Assembly (NCBI GenBank): GCA_902762795.1
Contig: CACWPM010000018.1
Span: 94,230-158,229, forward strand
Length of the DNA: 64,000 bases
Reading direction: 5' to 3'
Origin: Fibrobacter succinogenes
GTDB taxonomy: Bacteria; Fibrobacterota; Fibrobacteria; Fibrobacterales; Fibrobacteraceae
Shown here: positions 17,192-26,163 of the stretch, piece by piece
How positions within the stretch are numbered: position 1 is the first letter of the stretch
How the letters are laid out: each line of letters begins with the position of its first letter
Position numbers and translations under genes: made by a program
Notes under the pieces: generated by a model
Databases searched by the model: none
What the model saw: only the letters and a program-made list of their open reading frames with translations
Told to the model about the DNA's origin: nothing

Positions 17192-18526
17192 ATGAAAAAG
17201 ATCGACGTCAAGGACCGTTCGCTCATTAGCCTTTCGTGGCCGCTAATTCTCACGTTCGCCGTGAGCATGATTCAGCCCATGATGGATAGCTGGTTCTTGT
17301 CGCGCACTTCCGAAACCGCAGCAGCCGGCGTCGGAGCCATGCTCCCGATTCTCGGGGCTCTTTTCACCGCACTTCACGCATTTGCGCAGTCCGGCGCAAG
17401 CATCGTCTCGCAGTACATCGGCGCGAAGCAAAAAAGCCACGCAAGCAGCACGCAGACAATGGTCCTCTTCGGGAGCATCCTTCTTGGCGTCGCGCTCACG
17501 CTCATCATCTACCCGCTTTCCGGGAACATTCCACAATGGATGGGACTCACCGATGAGCCCGCCAAATATGCCACGCAATTTTTAAGCGTCGTTTCGTTCG
17601 GGTTCGCCTTCCGCGCTCTGCAAACCATCCTCACCGCCCTCATCGCGACACACGGCCTTACCATTTGGAACTTTGTCGGTAACACGCTCACAATCGCCAC
17701 AAACGCAGCCTTGAATGTCGTATTCCTCGAAGGATATTTTGGGCTCCCCAAGATGGGCGTTTACGGCGTGGCCCTCGCCACCGCACTCTCGTGGCTCATT
17801 TCTTCGGGCATTCTTTGGCTTGTGCTCAAGTTCAAAGTGCACCACCACAGCAAAACCCGCGACTGGAAGCGCACCCGAGTTCTTTTGCCCGACTGGATCC
17901 GCATCGGGCTTCCCGCCGCCGCAGAACCCATCAGCTTCCAGCTTTTCCAGGTATTCATCACGGCGATGGTCGTCTACATCGGCACAACCGCAATGACCGC
18001 CCGTGTGTTCGCCGGTAACTTTGCCGCTTTGTCTATAATTCTCGGAGTCGGCCTTGGCAGCGGAAACCAGATTCTCGTGGCACACCTCGTCGGTGCGCAT
18101 GACTACATAAAAGCAAACCACCGCGTTCACCAAACACTCGCCGTAGGCATCACCAGTGGTTTTTTGCTATCCGTCGCAGTAGCCCTCCTCGGCGAGCACC
18201 TGCTCAGGCTTTACACCGACAATCCAGAAGTTCTCCGCCTCGGCAAAATCTGCCTCTGGTGCGACGTTGCCGTGCAACCCTTCAAAGCCGTAAACTTTAT
18301 CGTCACCACATCGCTCCGTGCCGCAGGCGATTCCAAATTCCCGGCACTCGTCGGTAGCGGCATGATGTGGACACTCGGCCTTGCAACCTCGCTTATCCTC
18401 GCATTTGTCGTTGGGCTTGGGCTCCCCGGCCTTTGGCTTGGCATGGCCGCCGACGAATTCTACCGCTCGTTTGCCAACATTTGGCGCTGGCATAGCGGCC
18501 GCTGGAAAAGCAAGGCGGTGGTATAA
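17192..18526 (+). CDS. MATE-family multidrug/sodium-type efflux transporter
   Basis: 444-aa inner-membrane protein with about 12 hydrophobic segments in two related halves. The N-terminus LISLSWPLILTFAVSMIQPMMDSWFLS carries the conserved MATE Pro/Asp positions; the second half has GLPAAAEPISFQLFQ and the closing GLGLPGLWLGMAADEF is typical. The family exports cationic drugs or metabolites using H+ or Na+ gradients. The start at 17192 (MKKIDVKDRS) fits the family length. It stands alone and ends at a bidirectional terminator. Confidence 0.85.
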   Translation: MKKIDVKDRSLISLSWPLILTFAVSMIQPMMDSWFLSRTSETAAAGVGAMLPILGALFTALHAFAQSGASIVSQYIGAKQKSHASSTQTMVLFGSILLGVALTLIIYPLSGNIPQWMGLTDEPAKYATQFLSVVSFGFAFRALQTILTALIATHGLTIWNFVGNTLTIATNAALNVVFLEGYFGLPKMGVYGVALATALSWLISSGILWLVLKFKVHHHSKTRDWKRTRVLLPDWIRIGLPAAAEPISFQLFQVFITAMVVYIGTTAMTARVFAGNFAALSIILGVGLGSGNQILVAHLVGAHDYIKANHRVHQTLAVGITSGFLLSVAVALLGEHLLRLYTDNPEVLRLGKICLWCDVAVQPFKAVNFIVTTSLRAAGDSKFPALVGSGMMWTLGLATSLILAFVVGLGLPGLWLGMAADEFYRSFANIWRWHSGRWKSKAVV

Positions 18527-18577
18527 ATAGAACTTAGTTGGCAGAACTTAGAGCTTAGATATTTAAAGTGATTATGC

Positions 18578-18607
18578 AAAAAGTCCGGCGGGAAAGCCGG
18601 ACTTTTT
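18578..18607. terminator. Bidirectional terminator between MATE and Rpn genes
   Basis: AAAAAGTCCGGC-GGGAAA-GCCGGACTTTTT, a 12-bp stem that works in both directions. The first 25 bases recur exactly at 19775-19799. Confidence 0.88.
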
Positions 18608-18627
18608 AACTAAAGAACTTCGTCAAT

Positions 18628-19629
18628 TTACGATTTGCCAAGTGCAGCCTTGATGGCGATAACATCAACTTCAGAAAGCTCAGTGAAATCAGTAATTTCT
18701 TCAACAGGCTTGTTTTTCAACAGCATTTTCTTTGCTATTTCGCGAGCTTTTTGATTGGCGCCCTTTGCGAGACCTTTTGCGAGACCCTTTGCGAGACCTT
18801 CTTTGAGACCTTCTTTGTGACCTTGACGCAAGCCGCTATCAATAGCCGCTTTATGGATTGCGTATTCATCCCACTTGGCTTTCTGTGCTTCGTCAATCAT
18901 CTTCTGTTCCTCTTTCGATAATTTAGCCAATTTCGCTGTCGAAAACAAGAGTTCGAACACCGTATTCGCATACTGCTTGGGCATCAGCGTCATGTTTTTC
19001 ATGTTCTTGAGTGCGTAAAGTGCCTTATCGAGCGTCGTTTCCAGCTCGTCCAAAGGCTTGTTGAACTTCGGAAGTTCTACAAATGCAAAATTGAGCGTTT
19101 CACAGATACTAGCTCCGTTCATTTCTCGAAGCTTTGCTCGTCGAATGTAGCGGTCATCGGCAAAGACATTAAATTCCATAAATACAACCGTAACGACAGG
19201 GCTCAATTCGTAATTGTATTTTTGTCCGCGTTCGCCCTGCGCTACAATCGTTTGCGAGGCATAATAAATCGCACGATTGACGATGTTTTCCTGAAAAAGA
19301 ATCTGCACCTCGATGATAAACCGTCGCCACTCAGAATCGATGCAATGTAAGTCAAATACAGAAGTCCGATTTTCATTCGAGCCATCGCTGTATTCTTTGT
19401 TGCGGGACTGCACATCGACAATCGGCGACGCGATTTCTCCTTCAAGTACAGCGTTCAAAAGCGCAATCAGACAGACTTTGTTCTGCGTGTCAGGATTGAA
19501 GGCTTTCTTGAATGTTCTGTCAAGAAGAAGATCCGCGAAAACTCCTGCCCCTTTGTATTCTTCGAAAGTCTTTGCCTCGCCAATCATTTCGCCGTGGCCA
19601 TTTTTTATTTCGATGCTATTATTTTTCAT
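18628..19629 (-). CDS. Rpn/PD-(D/E)XK-type nuclease family protein (putative transposase-like)
   Basis: 333-aa member of the Rpn/TIGR01784 family, recombination-promoting DNases with a PD-(D/E)XK fold. Seen: FADLLLDRTFKKAFN (N-terminal family motif), the nuclease core SVFDLHC ... RRFIIEVQ with the Asp and Glu-x-Gln, and then the YYASQ region. Near residues 270-290 GLxKG units are repeated (KEGLAKGLAKGLAKG), a variable, slippage-prone stretch frequent in this family. These genes are often multi-copy in a genome. Monocistronic; the ATG at 19629 begins MKNNSIEI. Confidence 0.82.
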   Translation of the reverse strand: MKNNSIEIKNGHGEMIGEAKTFEEYKGAGVFADLLLDRTFKKAFNPDTQNKVCLIALLNAVLEGEIASPIVDVQSRNKEYSDGSNENRTSVFDLHCIDSEWRRFIIEVQILFQENIVNRAIYYASQTIVAQGERGQKYNYELSPVVTVVFMEFNVFADDRYIRRAKLREMNGASICETLNFAFVELPKFNKPLDELETTLDKALYALKNMKNMTLMPKQYANTVFELLFSTAKLAKLSKEEQKMIDEAQKAKWDEYAIHKAAIDSGLRQGHKEGLKEGLAKGLAKGLAKGANQKAREIAKKMLLKNKPVEEITDFTELSEVDVIAIKAALGKS

Positions 19630-19774
19630 ATTTTTACGTTGTTAAACGCCCGAAAATGCCGGGTTCATAAACAGGAAATCGCTCCCCGTCCTTTATACTA
19701 ACACGCAATTTTAAGCGATTCGTCTTGTAAAATTTTCAGTAAACCAATTTTTTTACAATAGACAATACTATACG

Positions 19775-19805
19775 AAAAAGTCCGGCGGGAAAGCCGGACG
19801 ATTTT
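19775..19805 (-). terminator. Terminator of the FISUMP lipoprotein gene
   Basis: AAAAAGTCCGGC-GGGAAA-GCCGGAC stem; on the minus strand it follows the stop of the 19847-20797 gene. It is identical over 25 bp to the hairpin at 18578. Confidence 0.75.
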
Positions 19806-19846
19806 TCTATTGACTAAAGACCATTGACCAATAACAAAAACTAAAA

Positions 19847-20797
19847 TCAGTTTTTGAGGCAACGGACTGAGTATCCACTCGTTTTATGGCTACCACTATT
19901 ACTAATGTGCATAGCGTCACCAACGGCAAATAAACCCACTGAGTAAGCTTTGTCTTGTTCGTCTTCTGTCGCACTCCAAAAGCCACTCATAGTGGTTGCA
20001 AACGTGACAATATTAGGCTGCTTATAGCCGGCCGGCAGAGCAGAAAATCCAACAGCATCAATGCCGTTCGCTCCAGTCTCAGGCGTCCAGCCCGTCTGAG
20101 ACTTAAGAATCTTTCCAGCAACATCCTCACCTCCGACCAGGTTAAGCAAAACAGACCATTCGTCATTATTAGGTAAATGCCAGCCATCCGGGCAAACTTT
20201 GATTGCTGTTTTCCATACATACAAACGTCCTATTCTAACGCTATCTACAGCCTTATTGATAGAAGTCCAAATTGGGCCAGAGTAAGAATCAGGTTCACTG
20301 CCATCGGTATAATCCAGATTCTGGGCCATCCACCACTGGTCACCGATCTTTACCGTTTTGTATTTTTTACCATCGCGGTCGTCCACCAACTCGCCGTATT
20401 CGCAGTTGTCTTCCGTTTCTGTTTTGCACAGAGTCGCCAACGTGACCGAACTCGATGAAGACTTCGCCGAACTGCTGCTCGACTTGGCAGCCTCAGAGCC
20501 GCCATCTCCCTGCTTTTTACTAGATGAGGATTTCGGCTGGTTATAGGATTCAAACCAATGGTCGCCATCGCATTCGTAATTTTTTTGTTTGTCCTTCACA
20601 TACACGATTTCACCGATTAAAGACATATTGCACTTGTATTCTTCAAGTTCGTCCATATCGGCAACTTCATCAGGCAACTCGTTGGGAGAAGAACCCTTAT
20701 CATCACCACAAGCGACAAGAGCCATAGACAGGAAAATCGCAGGCAGAGATTGCTTCGCAATGCTCGCAATGACGTTATTCATTCCAAATTTTTTCAC
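19847..20797 (-). CDS. FISUMP-domain lipoprotein, single domain
   Basis: 316-aa lipoprotein. The GTG at 20797 is chosen as start because AAGGAG lies five bases upstream and the result (KKFGMNNVIASIAKQ...) is a normal signal peptide; an ATG at 20782 is the alternative. Lipobox ALVAC (Cys about residue 28). An acidic region and Ser-rich linker (AKSSSSSAKSSSSS) precede one FISUMP domain: LVDDRDGKKYKTVKIGDQWWMAQNLDY, ICPDGWHLP-type VCPDGWHLPNNDEW, GFSALPAGYK, FWSATE and the closing SVRCLKN. The domain is abundant in Fibrobacter surface proteins; its function is unknown. The signal-peptide codons for VIASIAKQS are a REP-like repeat. Confidence 0.8.
   Translation of the reverse strand: MKKFGMNNVIASIAKQSLPAIFLSMALVACGDDKGSSPNELPDEVADMDELEEYKCNMSLIGEIVYVKDKQKNYECDGDHWFESYNQPKSSSSKKQGDGGSEAAKSSSSSAKSSSSSVTLATLCKTETEDNCEYGELVDDRDGKKYKTVKIGDQWWMAQNLDYTDGSEPDSYSGPIWTSINKAVDSVRIGRLYVWKTAIKVCPDGWHLPNNDEWSVLLNLVGGEDVAGKILKSQTGWTPETGANGIDAVGFSALPAGYKQPNIVTFATTMSGFWSATEDEQDKAYSVGLFAVGDAMHISNSGSHKTSGYSVRCLKN
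20735..20785. repeat. REP-like repeat forming signal-peptide codons
   Basis: On the minus strand CGTCATTGCGAGC and GCGAAGCAATC occur together, matching the GTCATTGCGAGC...GAAGCAATC repeat known from many bacterial genomes. It lies entirely in the lipoprotein coding region. Confidence 0.7.
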
Positions 20798-21215
20798 TTG
20801 CACTCCTTTTTGTATAAATAAAATAAAAAAATATATCAAATAAATTTTTGTAATAGAAAAAAATATAGACAGTAAAACGATATAGGAGATTCCGGCATAA
20901 AGCTGGAATGACATCGCAAGGATAAAACTTTACTAGATCTTTCGCCCTGCTCAGGATGACAAGTCCAAGAATACAAAGCGTCCGCGTCTCTTTCTACCGC
21001 CTACTGTCTACTTATACTCTCGCTTCGCTCAAGTATCAAATGCTAGCCTCGGTCATGCCGACACTCGACTTACGCATTTGTCATACTGTCAACGGCATTC
21101 CGCTTGCTTATTCCTAATCACTAACCACCCACCTAAAGGTGGCCATGCCCACATAAGTACTGAAGTACTAAGTGGTCAAAGGTAACCACCAACCACTATT
21201 TACTACATTTGGCGC
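20798..21215. other. Gene-free region rich in repeat words
   Basis: About 420 nt. It holds a REP-like palindrome (20884-20912), TCAGGATGAC motif, CTACCGCCTACTGTCTAC words (about 20992-21012), a CTCGCTTCGCTC hairpin core, CACTAACCACC words and a short AAGTACTGAAGTACT repeat near 21155. The divergent lipoprotein and dnaG promoters must be here, but no clear -35/-10 pair was picked. Confidence 0.55.
20884..20912. repeat. REP-like palindrome, GGAGATTCC class
   Basis: GGAGATTCCGG-CATAAAG-CTGGAATGACA, the same frame as 8750-8778 and 38761-38789. Confidence 0.65.
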
Positions 21216-23384
21216 ATGGCGTTTTACTCCGACGAAATCATCCAAGAACTCAAGAACCAAGCGGATATCGCGTTGGTCATTCAGCAGTTCTTGCCGCTCA
21301 AAAAAAGCGGTGTCAATCGATACGTCGGCGTGTGCCCATTCCACGATGACCACTCGCCCTCCATGACAGTGAATTCGACGCTCGGCATTTACAAGTGCTT
21401 TGCGTGCGGTGCCGGTGGTGACGTTTTTAAGTTCATCCAGGAACATGAAAAATTGGACTTCAAGGGTGCCGTAGAATGGGTTGCCAACTTTGTGGGCTAT
21501 GCGCTCCCGAACCTCGGCAACAACGTCAACACAGAAGCACTTGAAGAGCGCACGATGGTCCGCAAGTTGAATGAACTTGCCTGCGCCTGGTTCGAAGAAC
21601 AGCTCACATTAAGCCCCAAGGCTTTGGAGTATTTGAACAAGCGACGAGTCTCGTCCGAGACTCGCAAGCAGTTCCACATCGGTTATGCTCCGACGGGGCG
21701 CGAAGGTTTTATCGGCTACGCCGCACGCAACGGATTTTCGCCTCGCGACTGCGTCAAGGCTGGGCTTGCCGTCGAGAAAGAAAACGGCGGCATCGCAGAC
21801 AAGTTCCGCGATCGCTTGATGATTGCCATCCAGAACCTCTCGGGAGTCGTCGTCGCGTTTGGCGGTCGCGACTTGAGTGATCCCGCATCGCACAACGGAA
21901 TAAAGCTTGCCAAGTACATGAACAGCCCGGAAACCGCGCTTTACAGCAAGCGCGATATTCTCTTCGGGTTGAACCACAGCCGAAACGCCATCATGAAGGA
22001 GAATGCGGTCATTATCGTCGAAGGATATTTTGACCTCATCAGCCTTTATCAAAGCGGCGTGCAGAACGTCGTGGCAGCCTCGGGTACCGCACTCACCGAG
22101 AATCACGCAAGCATTCTCGCCCGCTACGCAAAGACCGCTTACCTTGTATTTGATGGAGACGCCGCCGGGCAAAACGCCACGCGCCGCAGTCTCGAAATCG
22201 TGCTGCCCAAAGGCCTTTCGCCAAAAGTTTTTGCGCTTTCGCGACCGGACGGTACCAAAATTGACCCGGACAACTTTGTAAACGAGCAAGGCCCGGACGC
22301 CTTCAGAAGAGCGCTCCGCACCGCCGAAGACTGGCTCAGCTATCTCGGACGAACAATGCCGAACAACAGCCCCGAAGACCGTGCTGCATTCATCACGCAG
22401 GCTAAAACGCTCATCAAGAGTATCGAGAATCCGGAACTGCGCAATCAATATTTGAAACTTGTTTCGGAGCGTTACAGCACAACGCGTTCCCTCGCGGGCA
22501 TCAAGGTGGCACACCCGAAACGCGAAAAAGCGCCCACTGCCGAACAGCCCGCAGCACCGCAAGTAAGCGTTCCGTGGGAACTTTTATCGCCGATTGAAGT
22601 ACGCTTTGCAAATTTGCTTTACCGCAACCCCACGCTTCTCGACCGCGCCGCAGAATATTTCGACATGGACTTTGCCGCAAGCGGAATCCAAATTTTCGAT
22701 TCTCCACTGATTGATGAATTTATCCAGTCGATTCTCGCGCAATATGCAGAAACGGGCACATTCTCGCCGAGAACATTGTACGAATCGCTTTCGCCGCAGT
22801 TGCAGCTTTTCTTGGAACAGCTCCCCGACGAGACGTGGAAAACGCCGAACGAAATTCTGGAATTTTACGACACGTTAGCCGTACTCACACTCAACCTGTG
22901 CGACCGCTACAAAAAGCTCATCCCGCTCGACTCCGAAGCGGGCATGCGTCTCCGCATGCAGTTGAACAAGTTCACACAAGGCATCCAGATTATCTCGAAG
23001 AAGCGCAAGATTTCGGCCATTACGCCGGACGTTTTCGCCGAGCAAATCATCCAGAGTAAAGCGCCACTCATCGACCTTTATACGTCAATTAACGATTTGT
23101 CGTCGGGCTCCGCGCAGTCCAATACCGCGCAGTTCGCAATTCCGCAAGCACCGGCCGCCGCGCAGTTTAATGCAACGCAGTTCATGGCACAACCCGCGCA
23201 ATTTTCGCAACCCGAAATGCCCCCGGAGATGGAAGCCCCGCCTCCGTTCGATGGCGACGAGCAGTACGCTTCAAGCGAACCACCCGAAGAAGCTCCGTAC
23301 GACCCGAACGAAGAACCTTACGTCCCTGACGATGAGCCCTACGTTCCCGACGATGACTTTGGAGCCATGGACGATTTCGGCTAA
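21216..23384 (+). CDS. dnaG: DNA primase DnaG
   Basis: 722-aa primase that makes RNA primers at the replication fork. The N-terminal CHC2 zinc finger has C40, H43, C61 and C64 (VCPFHDDHSPS, YKCFACGAGGD). The RNA-polymerase core follows (LAVEKENGGIADKFRDRLM) with the TOPRIM fold IIVEGYFDLISLYQ and LVFDGDAAG for metal binding. The C-terminal third is divergent; the last 80 residues are Gln/Ala/Pro-rich and then acidic (EPYVPDDEPYVPDDDFGAM), longer than the usual tail. ATG at 21216. sufC starts 31 bp downstream with its own RBS (AAAGAGGAAAT), so co-transcription is possible. Confidence 0.93.
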   Translation: MAFYSDEIIQELKNQADIALVIQQFLPLKKSGVNRYVGVCPFHDDHSPSMTVNSTLGIYKCFACGAGGDVFKFIQEHEKLDFKGAVEWVANFVGYALPNLGNNVNTEALEERTMVRKLNELACAWFEEQLTLSPKALEYLNKRRVSSETRKQFHIGYAPTGREGFIGYAARNGFSPRDCVKAGLAVEKENGGIADKFRDRLMIAIQNLSGVVVAFGGRDLSDPASHNGIKLAKYMNSPETALYSKRDILFGLNHSRNAIMKENAVIIVEGYFDLISLYQSGVQNVVAASGTALTENHASILARYAKTAYLVFDGDAAGQNATRRSLEIVLPKGLSPKVFALSRPDGTKIDPDNFVNEQGPDAFRRALRTAEDWLSYLGRTMPNNSPEDRAAFITQAKTLIKSIENPELRNQYLKLVSERYSTTRSLAGIKVAHPKREKAPTAEQPAAPQVSVPWELLSPIEVRFANLLYRNPTLLDRAAEYFDMDFAASGIQIFDSPLIDEFIQSILAQYAETGTFSPRTLYESLSPQLQLFLEQLPDETWKTPNEILEFYDTLAVLTLNLCDRYKKLIPLDSEAGMRLRMQLNKFTQGIQIISKKRKISAITPDVFAEQIIQSKAPLIDLYTSINDLSSGSAQSNTAQFAIPQAPAAAQFNATQFMAQPAQFSQPEMPPEMEAPPPFDGDEQYASSEPPEEAPYDPNEEPYVPDDEPYVPDDDFGAMDDFG

Positions 23385-23415
23385 GCCCACAAGATTTTAA
23401 AATTAAAGAGGAAAT

Positions 23416-24165
23416 ATGTTATCCATCAAGAACCTTAAAGCAAGTATCGAAGACGGCACCCAAATCCTGAAAGGGATCAATCTCGAGGTCAAGCCGGGAG
23501 AAGTCCACGCCATCATGGGCCCGAACGGCTCCGGCAAAAGCACGCTTTCTAAAGTGATTGCAGGCCACCCCGCTTACCATGTCGATGGCGGTTCTGTGGA
23601 ACTGGACGGCAAGAACTTGCTCGAAATGGAAATCAACGAACGCGCCAATTCCGGCCTCTTTATCAGCACGCAGTACCCGACCGAAATTCCGGGCGTGAAC
23701 AACGTGGAATTCTTGAAGATGGCACTCAACAGCAAGCGTGCGTTCCTCGGCCAGCCCGAAATGAGCGACGAAGATTTCAAAAAGCTCTGCGAAGAAAAGA
23801 TGAGCTTACTCGAAATGGACGAACGCTATCGTGAACGCGGCGTAAACGACGGCATGAGCGGTGGAGAAAAGAAGCGTAACGAAATTCTCCAGATGGCTAT
23901 TCTCGATCCGAAGGTGAGCTTCCTCGACGAAACAGACTCCGGCCTCGACATTGACGCCCTCCGCATCGTGGCAAACGGAATCAACCACATCATGAGCCCC
24001 GAAAAGGCTGTGATTCTCGTGACGCATTACCAGCGCTTGCTGGACTACATCAAGCCCACTTACGTCCATGTGCTCCGTCACGGCAAAATCATCTTGAGTG
24101 GAGGCCCGGAACTCGCCCTCAAGCTCGAAGATCAAGGCTACGACTGGATCGAAGAAGCCAAGTAA
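23416..24165 (+). CDS. sufC: Fe-S cluster assembly ATPase SufC
   Basis: 249-aa ABC-type ATPase of the SUF iron-sulfur assembly scaffold SufBCD. Seen: Walker A GPNGSGKST (about 36-44), the Suf-specific ISTQYPTEIPGVNNVEFLK, signature MSGGEKKRNEILQM, Walker B VSFLDETDSGLDIDALRIV and H-loop VTHYQR. The full set is diagnostic of SufC rather than a transporter ATPase. A good RBS precedes the ATG at 23416. sufD follows after 15 bp; no sufB, sufS or sufU/E is adjacent. Confidence 0.92.
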   Translation: MLSIKNLKASIEDGTQILKGINLEVKPGEVHAIMGPNGSGKSTLSKVIAGHPAYHVDGGSVELDGKNLLEMEINERANSGLFISTQYPTEIPGVNNVEFLKMALNSKRAFLGQPEMSDEDFKKLCEEKMSLLEMDERYRERGVNDGMSGGEKKRNEILQMAILDPKVSFLDETDSGLDIDALRIVANGINHIMSPEKAVILVTHYQRLLDYIKPTYVHVLRHGKIILSGGPELALKLEDQGYDWIEEAK

Positions 24166-24180
24166 AGTCGAGGACGCATA

Positions 24181-25239
24181 ATGAACGCTGAATTTATACA
24201 GAACTTGCCCACCGCGGAACAAGCGATAGCACGCCTCCGCGAACTCGGCATGCCCCGTCGCAATAACGAACTTTGGTCGTTTTTCCCGGTCGCCAAAATC
24301 CCGACTCCGGAATTTATGGGCACGGATTTTGCAACAGCCCCAACGACTACCCCGGCAGCAGCCCCGGCGCATTCCTCAAGCGATGAAGCAGTCCAAAAAG
24401 AATCCGACTTTGCGGCCCTCCTCCCGATTGCAAACCAGGCCCGCCCCATGATTCGCGAAATCGTGGCAGGTGCCGCCGAAATGGCCATGCTCAAGTGCAA
24501 CAACGACTTTGGTCACACCGTTCTTGACATCGGCAAAGGCGCCAAGGTGAGCCTCGAAATTCTCGACAACAAGGTCACGCACGACATTGCCGCCGAACGC
24601 TTCGACATCAACGTCGGCGAAAATGCAGATGTCGAAATTTTCTTTGCAAATCCGGCTTGCGATTTGCCGCTCCGCTTCAGGCACTTCAACATCAACCAGG
24701 CCGCAGGCGCCAACGTCCGATTCTCCAGCATCTGCAAGGATACCGCAATCGGCCGCGTGAGCGTCGAATGTCACCTCAAAGGAGAAGGCGCCAACTTCGA
24801 CTACCGCAGCCTCCATATTCTCGATGGCGAAGCCTCGCAGCACAGCCGCCTCACGATTTACCACGAAGCCCCGCGCACGGTGAGCACCCAGCTTGCCCGC
24901 AACTTGCTTTCCGGTTCTGCACGCGTGAGCTATGACGGAAGCGTCATCGTCGGTTACGACTGCACTGGAGTCAACTCCAGCCAGCTCGTGAACACCATCC
25001 TCATGAGCGAAGATGCTAGTGTCTCCGTGAAGCCCGTCCTCAAGATTTATCACGATGACGTGGAATGCACGCACGGCAACACCGTCGGCGAACTCGATGC
25101 AGAACAGATGTTCTACCTCGTGAGCCGCGGCATCCCGAAAAAGTCCGCCCAGGAAATGCTCATGCGCTCGTTTGCACAAGAAACATTCCTGCCACTCCCC
25201 GACAGCCCTGCGAAAAAGCGGTTGATGAGCAGTCTTTAG
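24181..25239 (+). CDS. sufD: Fe-S cluster assembly protein SufD (SufB/SufD family)
   Basis: 352-aa partner of SufC with a right-handed beta-helix core. The conserved C-terminal block ECTHGNTVGELDAEQMFYLVSRGIPKKSAQ carries the SufD-type THG-x-TVG and SRGI motifs. The N-terminus is a short helical domain with an Ala/Pro/Thr linker (about 45-65), shorter than in E. coli SufD (423 aa). SufB proteins are longer and carry the cluster-ligating Cys, which are not evident here. It is translated just after sufC; a weak GC hairpin follows. Confidence 0.88.
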   Translation: MNAEFIQNLPTAEQAIARLRELGMPRRNNELWSFFPVAKIPTPEFMGTDFATAPTTTPAAAPAHSSSDEAVQKESDFAALLPIANQARPMIREIVAGAAEMAMLKCNNDFGHTVLDIGKGAKVSLEILDNKVTHDIAAERFDINVGENADVEIFFANPACDLPLRFRHFNINQAAGANVRFSSICKDTAIGRVSVECHLKGEGANFDYRSLHILDGEASQHSRLTIYHEAPRTVSTQLARNLLSGSARVSYDGSVIVGYDCTGVNSSQLVNTILMSEDASVSVKPVLKIYHDDVECTHGNTVGELDAEQMFYLVSRGIPKKSAQEMLMRSFAQETFLPLPDSPAKKRLMSSL

Positions 25240-25351
25240 ACGACAAATGCGTAAGGCGAATGAAGCAGGATTGCTTGCAAGCCTATTTCTGAGCCTAGCA
25301 TTTGGTACTTGTACAAAGAACGCTCGCAAACTCCAACTAAACAATAAAAAA

Positions 25352-25375
25352 GGCGGCTTCGGTCGCCATTTTCTA
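25352..25375 (+). terminator. Probable terminator after sufD
   Basis: GGCG-GCTTCGGT-CGCC stem followed by ATTTTCTATTTT, 112 nt past the sufD stop. Short stem, so moderate confidence. Confidence 0.5.
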
Positions 25376-25476
25376 TTTTAGTATTCCCCACACAAAAACG
25401 TAAATTATTTATAGCAAAATGATATGTTTTGGGCAAAAAATCTATATTAGAGCAAAACTTTAAAACAGGAGTCTGT

Positions 25477-25962
25477 ATGCATCCAACCAAATTAGGTATA
25501 GCTATCGTCTTTTTTTTGAGCTTTATTCTTACTTCATGCTGGCCAACCGATTCCGGTTCGAACAACTGTAGTTTTGCCGAAACAGACAACGAATGGATTT
25601 ATACAACGTCCAGTCATTACGAAGACGGTTACACTGAATCCGATGTAAAAGTCACAGTAACGGATACTGGAGCCGTAGAACATTACAAATCAGTTAAGCA
25701 CGGCGCAACAATTTATACAGGGTGCGATAGCTACATGCCATCGGTAACGGGTACTGAAGAAAATCCCCAAACAACAACTAATGACAAATTCACCAGTACA
25801 TTTTACTGCAAAAATGGTGCATACTATTCTGAATCTGATTTCTACTACAATTTTAAAGATGAAAATAGCCAATACAAGTCACGCAAGCAATTGTTCGACG
25901 AGCATATGAAATCTTGCAAGGCTGCCGGCAAATATTACAGCGGCGGTCCTTTCCCCTGGTAG
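25477..25962 (+). CDS. Small lipoprotein, function unknown
   Basis: 161-aa protein with a signal peptide and lipobox LTSC (Cys about residue 22). CAGGAG seven bases before the ATG at 25477 decides the start over an upstream in-frame ATG at 25429. The mature part contains four further Cys that could form disulfides, many Tyr/Ser/Thr, and ends GGPFPW. No family was recognised. It is probably a surface or periplasmic protein and is monocistronic with a terminator 38 nt downstream. Confidence 0.7.
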   Translation: MHPTKLGIAIVFFLSFILTSCWPTDSGSNNCSFAETDNEWIYTTSSHYEDGYTESDVKVTVTDTGAVEHYKSVKHGATIYTGCDSYMPSVTGTEENPQTTTNDKFTSTFYCKNGAYYSESDFYYNFKDENSQYKSRKQLFDEHMKSCKAAGKYYSGGPFPW

Positions 25963-25999
25963 CGTTTGTACGCAATAGCGGTATACGTCCCTCAAACAT

Positions 26000-26028
26000 A
26001 AACAAGGCGGTTCAAAACCGCCTTGTTT
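26000..26028. terminator. Bidirectional hairpin terminator
   Basis: AAACAAGGCGGTT-CAAA-ACCGCCTTGTTT; serves the lipoprotein gene and the small minus-strand ORF. Confidence 0.8.
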
Positions 26029-26034
26029 GCATCT

Positions 26035-26163
26035 TTAAATCCAGTTTTTTAAAATCAACAAAATAGAGCCACAAAAAGCGACGATGAAATTCACTACGAA
26101 CTCCTCAAATGGAGTTCGTTTCGGTTTTTCTTCCGAAATACGGTCGTCCTCTAAGTATCCCAT
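26035..26163 (-). CDS. 42-aa single-pass membrane peptide
   Basis: An ORF encoding a charged N-terminus (MGYLEDDRISEEKPKRTPFE), one hydrophobic helix (FVVNFIVAFCGSILLIL) and a short KNWI tail. AGGA and GAGACGAG lie upstream of the ATG. The composition (charged half, then a clean transmembrane helix) and the terminator just after its stop make a real gene plausible. The function is unknown. It does not overlap any other gene. Confidence 0.5.
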   Translation of the reverse strand: MGYLEDDRISEEKPKRTPFEEFVVNFIVAFCGSILLILKNWI

